In this document: one piece after another, positions 26,206-34,590 of the stretch
Layout: each line of letters opens with the position of its first letter
Position numbering within the stretch: position 1 is the stretch's first letter
Made by a program: the position numbers and the translations under genes
The notes under the pieces: model-generated
Told to the model about the DNA's origin: nothing
The model's input: the letters and a program-made list of their open reading frames with translations, nothing else
Database searches by the model: none
DNA from: Acidobacteriota bacterium
GTDB taxonomy: Bacteria > Acidobacteriota > UBA6911
Assembly (NCBI GenBank): GCA_031271905.1
Contig: JAISUT010000056.1
Coordinates: 41,856 to 105,855, forward strand
Length of the DNA stretch: 64,000 nucleotides
Reading direction: 5' to 3'

Positions 26206-26506
26206 GTTTCCACCTGTTCCTTAAACCAGCCCGGAAATGCGGGCTGTTCAAATGGGCGATCGGTGTCGGGTTTGTGTTGACGATGACTTCCGGCGGAAGA
26301 ACGCACCGGGTTTTAATGAAGGTCGCCCAGCATTGGTGTCCTCATCGACCACACCCTCAACCGGCTTTAATCAAAAAGCTGCCAGCTATTATTATTGACG
26401 CCATTGGAAAACGACAAGAACGAAATTTGAAAAACTTTCCCGGCCTTTTCCGTCCCTTGGAAAAGCGCCGGGGGTGGGGATCCTGCGCCGGGGCGACTTT
26501 GCTCCT
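26206..26506. other. Divergent intergenic region, left part
   Basis: About 300 bases upstream of the LuxR-type gene. It is more A+T-rich than its surroundings near 26390-26450 (TATTATTATTGACG, TTGGAAAACG). It must carry the regulator's promoter, but I cannot assign one. No gene is supported. Confidence 0.45.
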
Positions 26507-26542
26507 TGCATAACTAGTCATCGGTCTGCATAATTATCGCCC
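26505..26542 (+). promoter_or_regulatory. Tandem ARG-box-like operator sites upstream of argR
   Basis: TGCATAACTAGTCA (from 26507) and TGCATAATTATCGC (from 26527) start exactly 20 bases apart. Each resembles half or more of the ArgR consensus TGAATWWWWATTCA. Pairs of 18-bp ARG boxes 2-3 bases apart give this 20-21-base period. The site lies about 80 bases before the argR start, which fits autorepression and control of the arg operon by ArgR-arginine. Confidence 0.55.
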
Positions 26543-26618
26543 CTGCGGGACTGCGCCAGGGCGAGACCCCTTGCGAGGGGGGCGGGCGACGGCGCGGCGC
26601 GGGGCCGTGGAGGACGGC

Positions 26619-27062
26619 ATGGTCGCCAAGAAAGCCAGGCAGGCGAGGATAGTCGAGATCGTCCGCAAGTGCCGGGTGGACAGCCAGGAGGCGCTCGCGG
26701 CGCTCCTGGCCCGGGAAGGGGTCGGGGTGGCGCAGACCACGCTCTCCCGCGACATCCGCGAGCTGGGGCTGGTGAAGGTGCGCGGCCGCTACCACGTCCC
26801 CCCCGCCGTCGAGGCGGACGGGGCGGCCGCTGCGCCGGGGGCGTTGCGGCGCGTGTTCGGGCAGTTCGTCCTGGGGACGGACGCCTCCGGCAACATCGTC
26901 GTCGTCCGCACCTCGCCCGGGGGGGCGCATTCGGTCGGCGTGGCGCTGGACGCCGCCAACTGGCCGGAGATCCTGGGGACGGTCGCCGGGGACGACACGA
27001 TCTTCGTCCTGGCGCGCAGCCCCAAGGCCGCCCGTCGGGTGTTGGAGAAATTCAATCGGTAG
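26619..27062 (+). CDS. argR: Arginine repressor ArgR
   Basis: 147 residues from the ATG at 26619 (GGAGGA site); the track start at 26571 is upstream without support. The N-terminal winged helix (RQARIVEIV, then TTLSRDIRELGLVKV with the SR motif) binds DNA. The C-terminal hexamerisation and arginine-binding domain carries GTVAGDDTIFVLARS, matching the GTIAGDDT motif. It represses arginine genes when arginine is present. It heads argCBDAJ with 6 bases to argC, and ARG-box-like sites precede it. Confidence 0.96.
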   Translation: MVAKKARQARIVEIVRKCRVDSQEALAALLAREGVGVAQTTLSRDIRELGLVKVRGRYHVPPAVEADGAAAAPGALRRVFGQFVLGTDASGNIVVVRTSPGGAHSVGVALDAANWPEILGTVAGDDTIFVLARSPKAARRVLEKFNR

Positions 27063-27068
27063 GGGTCC

Positions 27069-28094
27069 ATGGACATGAAGGTGAAGATAGGCGTCGTCGG
27101 AGTCGGCGGTTACGCGGGCTTGGAGTTGATACGGCTCGTCGGGCGCCATCCCGGCGTGGATTTCGCTTCGGCGATGGACGTGGCGGGGTTCGTGGGCAAG
27201 CCCCTCGGCGAGGTGCACACGTCGCTGCGCGGCGTCTGCGACCTGGTGGTCGCCCCCCCCGACCCGGAGAAGGCGGCGGGCTTGGACACGGTGTTCCTCT
27301 GCACGCCGGACAAGGTGTCCCACGAGCTGGCGCCGCAGTTCCTGCGCGCCGGGGCGCGCGTCATCGACTTCAGCGGCGCGTTCCGCCTGAAGGACGCCGC
27401 CAATTTCGCCGCCTGGTACGGCTTCGACCACGCCGACAAGGGCTTGCTGTCCTCGGCGGTGTACGGGCTCGCGGAGTGGAACGCCCGCGAGATCGCCCCC
27501 GCCAAGCTGATCGCCAACCCCGGTTGCTACCCGACGTCGGTGGAGCTGGCGCTCCTGCCCCTGGTGCGCGCCGGCATGCTCGAGACCGGCTCGGAGATAT
27601 TCTGCGACTCCAAGTCGGGGGTGAGCGGCGCGGGGCGCGCGCCCAAGGCGGACATGATGTTCGTCGAGGTCGTGGAGAGCTTCCGCCCCTACAGCCCGGT
27701 GCGGCATCGCCACGCGCCCGAGATGTGCCAGGCGCTGGGGTGGGACATCGAGAACTTCACCTTCGTGCCGCACCTGCTGCCCATCCGGCAGGGGATACTC
27801 TCCACCATCTACGTGAGCTTCAACCGGCAGGTCGGCGCGGAGGAGCTGGAGGCGGAGTACGCCCGCCGCTACTCGGGGCGCCGCTTCGTCCGCATCCTCG
27901 GATCGTCGCGCCTGCCGGAGATCGGCGCGGTCGCGGGCACGAACTTTTGCGACATCGCCTGGAGGCTGACGCACAACGGCAAGCGCGCGGTCGTCTTCTC
28001 CGCCATCGACAACCTGATAAAGGGCGCGGCGGGGCAGGCGTTGCAGAATTTCAACATCATGCACGGCTTGGACGAGGCCGAGGGGATACTCTGA
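27069..28094 (+). CDS. argC: N-acetyl-gamma-glutamyl-phosphate reductase
   Basis: 341 residues. The NADP-binding start is GVVGVGGYAGLELIRL. The catalytic cysteine sits in ANPGCYPTSVEL, and the active-site His region is VRHRHAPEMCQ followed by VPHLLPIRQGIL. It reduces N-acetylglutamyl phosphate to the semialdehyde, the third step of arginine synthesis. The start may be 27069 or 27075 (MDMK). It follows argR by 6 bases and precedes argB by 16. Confidence 0.97.
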   Translation: MDMKVKIGVVGVGGYAGLELIRLVGRHPGVDFASAMDVAGFVGKPLGEVHTSLRGVCDLVVAPPDPEKAAGLDTVFLCTPDKVSHELAPQFLRAGARVIDFSGAFRLKDAANFAAWYGFDHADKGLLSSAVYGLAEWNAREIAPAKLIANPGCYPTSVELALLPLVRAGMLETGSEIFCDSKSGVSGAGRAPKADMMFVEVVESFRPYSPVRHRHAPEMCQALGWDIENFTFVPHLLPIRQGILSTIYVSFNRQVGAEELEAEYARRYSGRRFVRILGSSRLPEIGAVAGTNFCDIAWRLTHNGKRAVVFSAIDNLIKGAAGQALQNFNIMHGLDEAEGIL

Positions 28095-28110
28095 CGGGAG
28101 GGGGCGCCTG

Positions 28111-28950
28111 ATGCGCATCACCATCAAGCTGGGGGGCAGCATACTGCAGAACGCCTCCATCCGGGGGCGGTTGCTTGCCGAGGTCGCGGGCATCGCGCGG
28201 CGCGGGCACGAGGTCGTGCTGGTGCACGGCGGGGGCAAGAGCCTGAACCGCCGCCTGGCGCAGATGCAATTGGCGTCGAAGTTCATCGACGGCCTGCGCG
28301 TGACGGACGAGGCGACGCTCGGGGTCGCGGTCATGACGCTGGCGGGCGAGGTCAACAAGAGGCTGGTCACGGAACTGGGCGTCTTGGGGGTGGACGCGCT
28401 CGGCATCTGCGGCGCGGACGCCCATGCGGTGCGGTGCGTCCCGGTGGCGGGCACCCCAGGCTACCCCGAGGGCGTCGGCTTCGTCGGCAAGCCGACCGGG
28501 GTGAACCGGGGTTTCTTCGAGCTGGCGCTCGGCGCGGGCATCATGCCCGTGGTCTCCAGCATCGCGGTCGGGGAGGCGGACGCGCCCTCCGGGGGGGGCG
28601 CGTCCGTGGCGGGGCGGGGGGCGGCGCAGCTCTACAACGTCAACGCCGACCAGATGGCGGCAGCCTGCGCCTCGGGGACCGGTTGCGAGGCGCTGGTGTT
28701 CCTCACGGACGTGCCGGGGGTGATGGACGCCGACGAGAAGGTGATCGGGCGCCTGGGCAAGGCCGGCATCTTGGAGCTGCGCGCGCGGGGCGTGTTGTCG
28801 GGGGGGATGCTCCCCAAGACGGCGTCCTGCCTCGAAGCCATCGACGCGGGCGTGGGCGCGATCTACATCCTGCCCGGCGCGGACGAGGGCGTTTTGACGG
28901 AGTTCATAGGGGGCACACTCGCGAAGGGGACGAAAATACATGGAGACTAA
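28111..28950 (+). CDS. argB: Acetylglutamate kinase
   Basis: 279 residues of the amino-acid-kinase fold. The phosphate-binding start is IKLGGSIL, and HGGGKSLNRRL and GLRVTDEATL are the second and third family motifs. LYNVNADQMAAA and LTDVPGVMD form the nucleotide region. It phosphorylates N-acetylglutamate. SGGMLPKTASCLEAIDAG near the end is the ATP-site motif with the catalytic Lys. The tail overlaps argD by 11 bases. Confidence 0.95.
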   Translation: MRITIKLGGSILQNASIRGRLLAEVAGIARRGHEVVLVHGGGKSLNRRLAQMQLASKFIDGLRVTDEATLGVAVMTLAGEVNKRLVTELGVLGVDALGICGADAHAVRCVPVAGTPGYPEGVGFVGKPTGVNRGFFELALGAGIMPVVSSIAVGEADAPSGGGASVAGRGAAQLYNVNADQMAAACASGTGCEALVFLTDVPGVMDADEKVIGRLGKAGILELRARGVLSGGMLPKTASCLEAIDAGVGAIYILPGADEGVLTEFIGGTLAKGTKIHGD

Positions 28951-30163
28951 GACTGCGGCGCCGACGCCCCGTGAGATCAAGGAGGCCGAGGCGCGCCACC
29001 TGTTCCAGACCTACAAGCGCGCCGAGCTGTACTGTTCGCACGGCGAGGGCGCCTACGTGTTCGACCTGGAGGGCAGGCGCTACCTCGACTTCTTGGCGGG
29101 CATATCGGTGAACAACCTGGGGTACGGCCACCCCCGCATCGTGCGTGCGCTCGCCGAGCAGGGGGCGCGCCTGGTGCATTGCTCCAACCTCTTTTACAAC
29201 CAGTACCAGGGGCTGCTGGCGAAGAAGCTGGCGGAGGTCTCCGGCATGGCGCGGGCGTTTTTCTGCAACAGCGGCACCGAGGCCATAGAGGCGGCGATGA
29301 AGATCGCCCGCGCCTGGGGCCGCGCGCAGGGCGGGGCGGGGAAGGCGAAGATCCTCTCGCTCAACAACTCCTTCCACGGGCGCACGCTCGGCGCGCTCAG
29401 CATCACGGCTCAGGAGAAGTACCAGGCGCCGTTCCGCCCGCTGGTCCCCGGCGTCGAGATACTCGGCGAAACCACGGTCGCGGCGCTGGAGGCGGCGTTC
29501 TCCGACGAGGTCTGCGCCCTCGTGCTGGAGCCGGTGCAGGGGGAGGGGGGCGTCTTCCCGATGCCTGCCGACTTCATGCGCGCGGCGCGCGGGCTTTGCG
29601 ACAGGCACGGCGCGCTGCTGGTCGCCGACGAGATCCAGTGCGGCCTCGGGCGCACCGGCAAGTGGTTCGGCTTTGAAAACTACGACGTGCGCCCCGACGT
29701 GGTGACGCTCGCCAAGTCCCTGGCGGCGGGCTATCCGCTCGGCGCGGTCTTGGGGGGCGAGAAGGTCGCGGAGACCCTCCGGCCCGGCGACCACGGCACC
29801 ACCTTCGGCGGCGGCCCGCTGGCGTGCCGTCTGGCGCTGGAGGTCTTGTCGGTCATCGAGGACGAGGGGTTGATCGAGAATGCGCGGGAGACGGGCGACT
29901 TCCTGATGGGGGGGATCGCCGGGCTCGGGCGCGTGCATCCCGCCGTCGGCGAGGTGCGCGGCGTCGGGCTGATGATCGGCGTCGAGCTGGGCGGCATCGC
30001 CAAGGAGGTCGTGGACAGGCTCCTCGGCAAGGGGATCATCGCCAACGCCACGCACGACACGGTGCTGCGGTTGATCCCGCCGCTGGTCGTCACCAAGGAG
30101 CAGTGCGAGGAGTTCCTGGCGATGTTGCACGCCGTGCTGGGCAACATCGAGGCGGAGCGTTGA
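28940..30163 (+). CDS. argD: Acetylornithine aminotransferase
   Basis: 407 residues, class-III PLP aminotransferase. Motifs in order: [13 protein letters not shown]-like start, [48 protein letters not shown], and the PLP-binding Lys in [15 protein letters not shown]. It converts N-acetylglutamate semialdehyde to N-acetylornithine; some members also act in lysine synthesis. It overlaps argB and leaves 4 bases to the GNAT gene. Confidence 0.96.
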   Translation: METKTAAPTPREIKEAEARHLFQTYKRAELYCSHGEGAYVFDLEGRRYLDFLAGISVNNLGYGHPRIVRALAEQGARLVHCSNLFYNQYQGLLAKKLAEVSGMARAFFCNSGTEAIEAAMKIARAWGRAQGGAGKAKILSLNNSFHGRTLGALSITAQEKYQAPFRPLVPGVEILGETTVAALEAAFSDEVCALVLEPVQGEGGVFPMPADFMRAARGLCDRHGALLVADEIQCGLGRTGKWFGFENYDVRPDVVTLAKSLAAGYPLGAVLGGEKVAETLRPGDHGTTFGGGPLACRLALEVLSVIEDEGLIENARETGDFLMGGIAGLGRVHPAVGEVRGVGLMIGVELGGIAKEVVDRLLGKGIIANATHDTVLRLIPPLVVTKEQCEEFLAMLHAVLGNIEAER

Positions 30164-30167
30164 GGGG

Positions 30168-30683
30168 ATGGATATGACGACGCAGGCGGCAACGGACGCG
30201 CAGGCGGACGCCCGGGCGGATCTGTCGGTCCGCAAGGCGCGCCCCAAGGATGTCGGCGAAATATCGCGGATCGTCAATTTCTACGCCGCGTCGCAGCAGA
30301 TGCTCCCCAAGACGCACCTGCAACTCTATGAGAACCTGCGCGACTTCTCCGTCGTGGAGGACGGGGCGGGGCGCATCCTCGCCTGCGGGGCGCTGCACCT
30401 GTACTGGGAGAACCTGGCGGAGATACGCGCCATCGCCGTGACCGACGGGATGGCGCGCAAGGGCATCGGCACGATCCTGGCGGAGCGGCTGGTCGAGGAG
30501 GCGCGCGAGCTGGGCCTGGACGAGGTGTTCTGCTTCACCTACGTCCCCAGGTTCTTCAACAGCCTCGGCTTCATCCAGGTGGAGCACAGCGTCCTGCCTC
30601 TGAAGGTCTACAACGAGTGCTTCCAGTGCCCCAAGTTCAACAAGTGCGACGAAATCGCGATGGTGTTGCATCTGCGGGTCTGA
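30168..30683 (+). CDS. argA: Short GNAT-type N-acetylglutamate synthase
   Basis: 171 residues; the ATG at 30174 has better spacing from GAGGGG than 30168. It is a single GNAT domain (DVGEISRIVNFY start, ARKGIGTILAERLVEEA acetyl-CoA loop, FFNSLGF end), not the long kinase-fused ArgA of enterobacteria. The tail has a CxxCxxxxC pattern (ECFQCPKFNKC) known in this short ArgA group, possibly a metal site. It makes N-acetylglutamate from glutamate and acetyl-CoA. Position inside the arg operon supports the call. Confidence 0.88.
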   Translation: MDMTTQAATDAQADARADLSVRKARPKDVGEISRIVNFYAASQQMLPKTHLQLYENLRDFSVVEDGAGRILACGALHLYWENLAEIRAIAVTDGMARKGIGTILAERLVEEARELGLDEVFCFTYVPRFFNSLGFIQVEHSVLPLKVYNECFQCPKFNKCDEIAMVLHLRV

Positions 30684-30775
30684 CGGGGTCGGATTGACGG
30701 TGGTCGCCGCGCGGCGCGGGCGGGACGCCCCTCGCGCGCGGCGGACGCGGTGAGACTGTTGACGAGGCGGTGGGT

Positions 30776-32014
30776 ATGGCGAATGCGAGATCACGTTCCA
30801 AGGGTGTGGCGGGCTGGCTGCCCGTCGAGGGGGGCGTCACCGCGCCCGAAGGGTACCTGGCTTCCGGCGTCGCGGCGGGGATCAAGGCCGAGGGGCTGGA
30901 TCTGGCGGTGGTCTTCTCCTCGCTGCCCGCCTCGGCGGCGGGGGTGTTCACGCGCAACCGGGTGCAGGCGGCACCGGTGCGCCTGAGCCGCGAGCGCCTG
31001 AAGCTCTCGCGCGGGCGCGCGCGCGCCATCTTGGTCAATTCCGGTTGCGCCAACGCCTGCACCGGCGAGCGGGGCGACAAGGACTCCCTGTTGAGCGCAC
31101 AGTCGCTGGCGTCGCGCCTGAACGTGGATGCGGGGCAGGTGCTGGTCGCCAGCACCGGCGCCATCGGCTATTTCCTGCCGATGCCCAAGCTCCTGAAGGG
31201 GGTCGGCGCGGCGGCGTCCGCCCTGAACTCCAAGGGGGGGCTGGCGGCGGCGCACGCCATCATGACCACGGACACCTGCGAGAAGGTCGTCGCCTTCGAG
31301 GGGGTGGTCGGGGGCAAGGTCGTGCGCATCGGCGGCATGGCGAAGGGCTCGGGGATGATCCACCCCGACATGGCGACGATGCTCGGCGTCATCACCACCG
31401 ACTTCAAGGTCGCCCCGGGGGCGTTGCAGAAGGTGTTGCGCCGGGTGGTGGAGCGGACGTTCAACTGCCTGACCGTGGACGGCGACACCTCCACCAACGA
31501 CACGGTGTTCGTCCTGGCGAACGGCGCGTCCGGCGCCGCAGCCTCCGACGGCCGCTCGCTGCTGGAGTTCGAGAAGGGGCTGGGGCTGGTCTGCGCGGAG
31601 TTGGCGAAGAAGATCGCGCGCGACGGGGAAGGCGCCACCAAGTTCGTGGAGGTCACCGTCAGCCGCGCCGCCGACTTCGCCTCGGCGCGCACGGTCGCCA
31701 AGGCCATCGCCCATTCGCCGCTGGTCAAGACGGCGTTGTTCGGCCAGGAGCTGAACTGGGGGCGCATCCTGTGCGCCGTCGGCTACAGCAAGGTCCCGTT
31801 CGACCCGGACGAGGTGGCGCTGAGCCTGAACGGCATCCCCATCTTCCGCAAAGGCGCGCCGGTGGCGGCGACGCGCGCCAGGGCGGAGAAGGCGATCCAG
31901 GCGCGCGACCTGAAGATAGAGGTCGATCTCGCCGGGGGGAGGGAGTCGGCGACGGTCTGGACTTGCGATCTGAGCCACGAGTACGTCAACATCAACGCCA
32001 GCTACATCTCGTAG
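30776..32014 (+). CDS. argJ: Glutamate N-acetyltransferase / amino-acid acetyltransferase (ArgJ)
   Basis: 412 residues from the ATG at 30776 (GTG 30770 is possible). The self-cleaving motif is KGSGMIHPDMATMLG, where Thr of MATML becomes the N-terminal nucleophile of the beta chain. The oxyanion region STGAIGYFLPM and the C-terminal SHEYVNINASY end are typical. It transfers acetyl from N-acetylornithine to glutamate, recycling the acetyl group. Together with the GNAT it gives both linear priming and cyclic recycling. Last gene of the arg operon, followed by a small hairpin. Confidence 0.96.
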   Translation: MANARSRSKGVAGWLPVEGGVTAPEGYLASGVAAGIKAEGLDLAVVFSSLPASAAGVFTRNRVQAAPVRLSRERLKLSRGRARAILVNSGCANACTGERGDKDSLLSAQSLASRLNVDAGQVLVASTGAIGYFLPMPKLLKGVGAAASALNSKGGLAAAHAIMTTDTCEKVVAFEGVVGGKVVRIGGMAKGSGMIHPDMATMLGVITTDFKVAPGALQKVLRRVVERTFNCLTVDGDTSTNDTVFVLANGASGAAASDGRSLLEFEKGLGLVCAELAKKIARDGEGATKFVEVTVSRAADFASARTVAKAIAHSPLVKTALFGQELNWGRILCAVGYSKVPFDPDEVALSLNGIPIFRKGAPVAATRARAEKAIQARDLKIEVDLAGGRESATVWTCDLSHEYVNINASYIS

Positions 32015-32029
32015 CCGGCGGGCGGATGT

Positions 32030-32051
32030 GCTAGACTTCCTAGCGTTTTTT
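32030..32051 (+). terminator. Small intrinsic-terminator-like hairpin after argJ
   Basis: GCTAG and CTAGC form a 5-bp stem with a 5-base loop, followed by G and six T. The stem is short and weak, and lepB follows closely, so read-through is likely. Confidence 0.4.
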
Positions 32052-32080
32052 GAGCCCTCGCACGGCAGGAGGAAGGCGCG

Positions 32081-32740
32081 TTGGAATTTCACAAGTCCAC
32101 AATACGGGAGTATTTCGAGTCCTTCGTCATCACCGCCATCATCGCCCTTTTCACCACCACGTTCGTGATCCAGGCGTTCAAGATACCCACCGGCTCCATG
32201 GAGTCCACCTTGCTGATAGGCGACCATCTGCTGGTCAACAAGTTCGTCTACGGGATGAACCCCGGCGTCCTCGGCAAGCTGCTCCCCTGCAAGGAGCCCC
32301 GACGTGGGGACGTCATCGTGTTCAAGTACCCCAACAACCCCGAGGTCGCTTACGTGAAAAGGCTGATCGGCGTGCCCGGCGACACGGTGGAGATGAAGGG
32401 GCGGACGGTCTACGTCAACGGCGAGGCGCTGGAGGAGCATTACACGCAGTACATCGACGAGGTGAGCGTCTTCGCGCACTGGGGCCCGTACGACGTCCCC
32501 GAGGGGATGTATTTCGCCATGGGCGACAACCGCGACAACAGCCAGGACAGCCGCTATTGGGGCTACGTCCCCAGGGGCTACCTGCTGGGCAAGCCGCTGG
32601 TGATATATTGGTCTTTCGAGACGCCCAGGGACGAGTACCTGCGCACCAGCCCGTCCGAGCGCGCGCACCAGTTCGCCGACGTCTTCAGGAACTTCTTCGC
32701 CAAGACCGACTGGAAGCGGACCCTCAAAGTCATTCGGTGA
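32081..32740 (+). CDS. lepB: Signal peptidase I
   Basis: 219 residues with a TTG start at 32081, after a strong GGAGGAAGG site. A single N-terminal membrane segment (about 12-35) anchors the enzyme. Catalytic Ser is in PTGSMESTLLIGDHLLVNK and catalytic Lys in KRLIGVPGDTVEMK. The MGDNRDNSQDSRYWG box is complete. It cleaves Sec and Tat signal peptides on the periplasmic side of the inner membrane. Confidence 0.96.
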   Translation: MEFHKSTIREYFESFVITAIIALFTTTFVIQAFKIPTGSMESTLLIGDHLLVNKFVYGMNPGVLGKLLPCKEPRRGDVIVFKYPNNPEVAYVKRLIGVPGDTVEMKGRTVYVNGEALEEHYTQYIDEVSVFAHWGPYDVPEGMYFAMGDNRDNSQDSRYWGYVPRGYLLGKPLVIYWSFETPRDEYLRTSPSERAHQFADVFRNFFAKTDWKRTLKVIR

Positions 32741-32798
32741 CGCGGCGCCGCCCGGGGCGCGCAAGGCAAGTCGGGGAAGGTGGACTGTCGAGGCCGGT

Positions 32799-33407
32799 AT
32801 GAAAGCATCGTTCGCATTCGCAATCCTGCTCGTCGCCCTCGGCGGGGCGTCCACGCCGCTTCCGGGGGCGGATGCGGCGAGGCGCGCCCTCTCGTCTTTC
32901 GACGCCGACTCCTGCGAGAACAAGCTGAACCGGATCAAGGCGTTCGCCCCGGTGAAGAAAGCCGGCGCGAGCCAGACCGTCTATTTCACGGAAGACGAGC
33001 TGAACGCTTGGCTGGCGTTGCGTTTCAAGCTCAGGGCGCACCCCTGCCTGAAGGACTTGGCGGTGGAGCTGGAGGACGGCCAGGCGCTGGTGACGGCGGC
33101 CATCGACTTCAACCGGCTGCGCGAGGACGCCGACGGGGTCCTGCCCAAGATCATCGCCTTCATGTTCTCCGGCGTCCACACCATCTCCGCGCACGGGAAG
33201 GTCGTCAGCGGCGACGGCAAGGGGATGTTCGACGTGGACAGGGCGCGCTTTGACAACGTCGTCATCCCCGGCTACCTGATGAACGAGATCCTCTCGGCGG
33301 TCGGGCTCCGGCAGTCCCCTCCGGTGGATCCTTCGAAGCTCTCGCCGCTCCCCTTCGGCTTGGACCGGATGGACGTGCGCAAGGGAAGCCTGCTCGCCTA
33401 CCAATAA
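32799..33407 (+). CDS. Secreted hypothetical protein
   Basis: 202 residues. A Sec signal peptide is clear (MKASFAFAILLVALGGAS, cleavage probably near PGADA). The mature part has a FTEDELNAWLALRF segment, two cysteines (SCENK, HPCLK) that could form a disulfide, and an alternating beta-like pattern (ALVTAAIDFNRL, TISAHGKVVSG). I do not recognise the family with confidence. The shape suggests a periplasmic ligand- or lipid-binding beta protein, which is a guess. It lies between lepB and a TPR gene, in the same direction. Confidence 0.8.
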   Translation: MKASFAFAILLVALGGASTPLPGADAARRALSSFDADSCENKLNRIKAFAPVKKAGASQTVYFTEDELNAWLALRFKLRAHPCLKDLAVELEDGQALVTAAIDFNRLREDADGVLPKIIAFMFSGVHTISAHGKVVSGDGKGMFDVDRARFDNVVIPGYLMNEILSAVGLRQSPPVDPSKLSPLPFGLDRMDVRKGSLLAYQ

Positions 33408-33456
33408 AAAATCTTGTATAGTATCTGTTCTGATTTTGGACTCCGGGGGGACGACC

Positions 33457-34575
33457 GTGAACAAAGCACAGTTTGACGCCAAGTTGAAAAGAGCCGCGAC
33501 CGACGAGGAGCGCATAGCCATCCAGGACGCATATGCCGAGGAGCTGTTCGACAAGGAGGACTACGGCGGCGCCGCGCTGGTCTACGGGCAGGCGTTCAAA
33601 CTCGCCAAGCAGCCGAACGTCAAGGCGTACCTGGCGGGCAAGGTCGGCGTCTGCCATTACAACGGCGGGCGGGACGACGCGGCGATCCGGCACTTGCAGA
33701 AGTCCACGCAGCTCTTCCGGCCGGAAGAGCCCGAGTTCATGAGCGACATGTACGGCTTCGTGCTCTTCCACCTCGGCTCGCTGTACGAGTACCACGGCAA
33801 GACCGCCAAGTCGCTCGAAGCGCGCAAGGCGTGCGAGGAGTATGTGGACAGCCAGGAGAAGGACACGAAGTGGATGCTCTACTCCGGCATCAGCCGCAAC
33901 TACGAGGCGCTGGGAAAGCACAGCGAGGCCATCCGCTACTCCCAGAAGGCCATCCAGGTGTTGAGCGACGACGACCCCGGCCTGAGCTACCTGTACGAGA
34001 GCATGGCGAACAACTACATGGAGCTGCAACAGTATCAAGAGGCCATCCGCCACTACTCGCGGGTGCTGGAGCTCGACCCGGAGTTCGAGCGGCGCGACGA
34101 GGTCCAGGCGAAGCTGGCGGACTGCTACAGGCTGATCTCCAACTACGCCATGGCGCTGGAGACCTACGAGAAGCTCCTCAAGCTCAAGCTGCTGACCGCC
34201 AAGAACAGCGACGTCGTCTGGGTCTACCTCAAGATCGCCGAATGCCACTTCCGCATGTCGTCCTACGAGAAGTCGTTGCTGGCGGCGATGGAGGTGTTGC
34301 ACCGCCACCCCCGCAACCCGTTGGAGAAGGCGACCGCGCTCAGCTTCGTCTCCGCCAACTACTGCGAGCTGGGACGCTACCGGGAGGCGGTCGCGGACGG
34401 GGAGAAGGCGCTCAAGCTGGCGAAGCGCTTCCCGAACGACGACATCTTCTACGTGCGGATGGCGCTCGCCTTCCACAAGCTGGGCGACAAGAAGTCGTTC
34501 GAGAAGTACCGGGCGCTCGTCCGCAAGCTGCTCAAGGACGACAACTGGAACCGGCACTTGGAGAAACTTTCTTAG
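33457..34575 (+). CDS. TPR-repeat protein
   Basis: 372 residues from the GTG at 33457, which follows GGGGGGACG; the TTG at 33436 is the track start. At least six TPR-like units are visible across 30-360 (for example GGAALVYGQAFKLAKQP, SEAIRYSQKAIQVLSDD, QEAIRHYSRVLELDP, REAVADGEKALKLAKRF). No signal peptide or catalytic domain is present, so it is a cytoplasmic scaffold. An A+T-rich stretch with TTGTATAGTATC at 33413-33424 just upstream is a candidate -10 region. The partner is unknown. Confidence 0.85.
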   Translation: MNKAQFDAKLKRAATDEERIAIQDAYAEELFDKEDYGGAALVYGQAFKLAKQPNVKAYLAGKVGVCHYNGGRDDAAIRHLQKSTQLFRPEEPEFMSDMYGFVLFHLGSLYEYHGKTAKSLEARKACEEYVDSQEKDTKWMLYSGISRNYEALGKHSEAIRYSQKAIQVLSDDDPGLSYLYESMANNYMELQQYQEAIRHYSRVLELDPEFERRDEVQAKLADCYRLISNYAMALETYEKLLKLKLLTAKNSDVVWVYLKIAECHFRMSSYEKSLLAAMEVLHRHPRNPLEKATALSFVSANYCELGRYREAVADGEKALKLAKRFPNDDIFYVRMALAFHKLGDKKSFEKYRALVRKLLKDDNWNRHLEKLS

Positions 34576-34590
34576 GGACGGCGGCCTCCA

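Noticed and set aside
30791-32938. 715-codon minus-strand frame opposite argJ and lepB
   Set aside because: Shadow of argJ and lepB, no domain pattern, no ribosome site.
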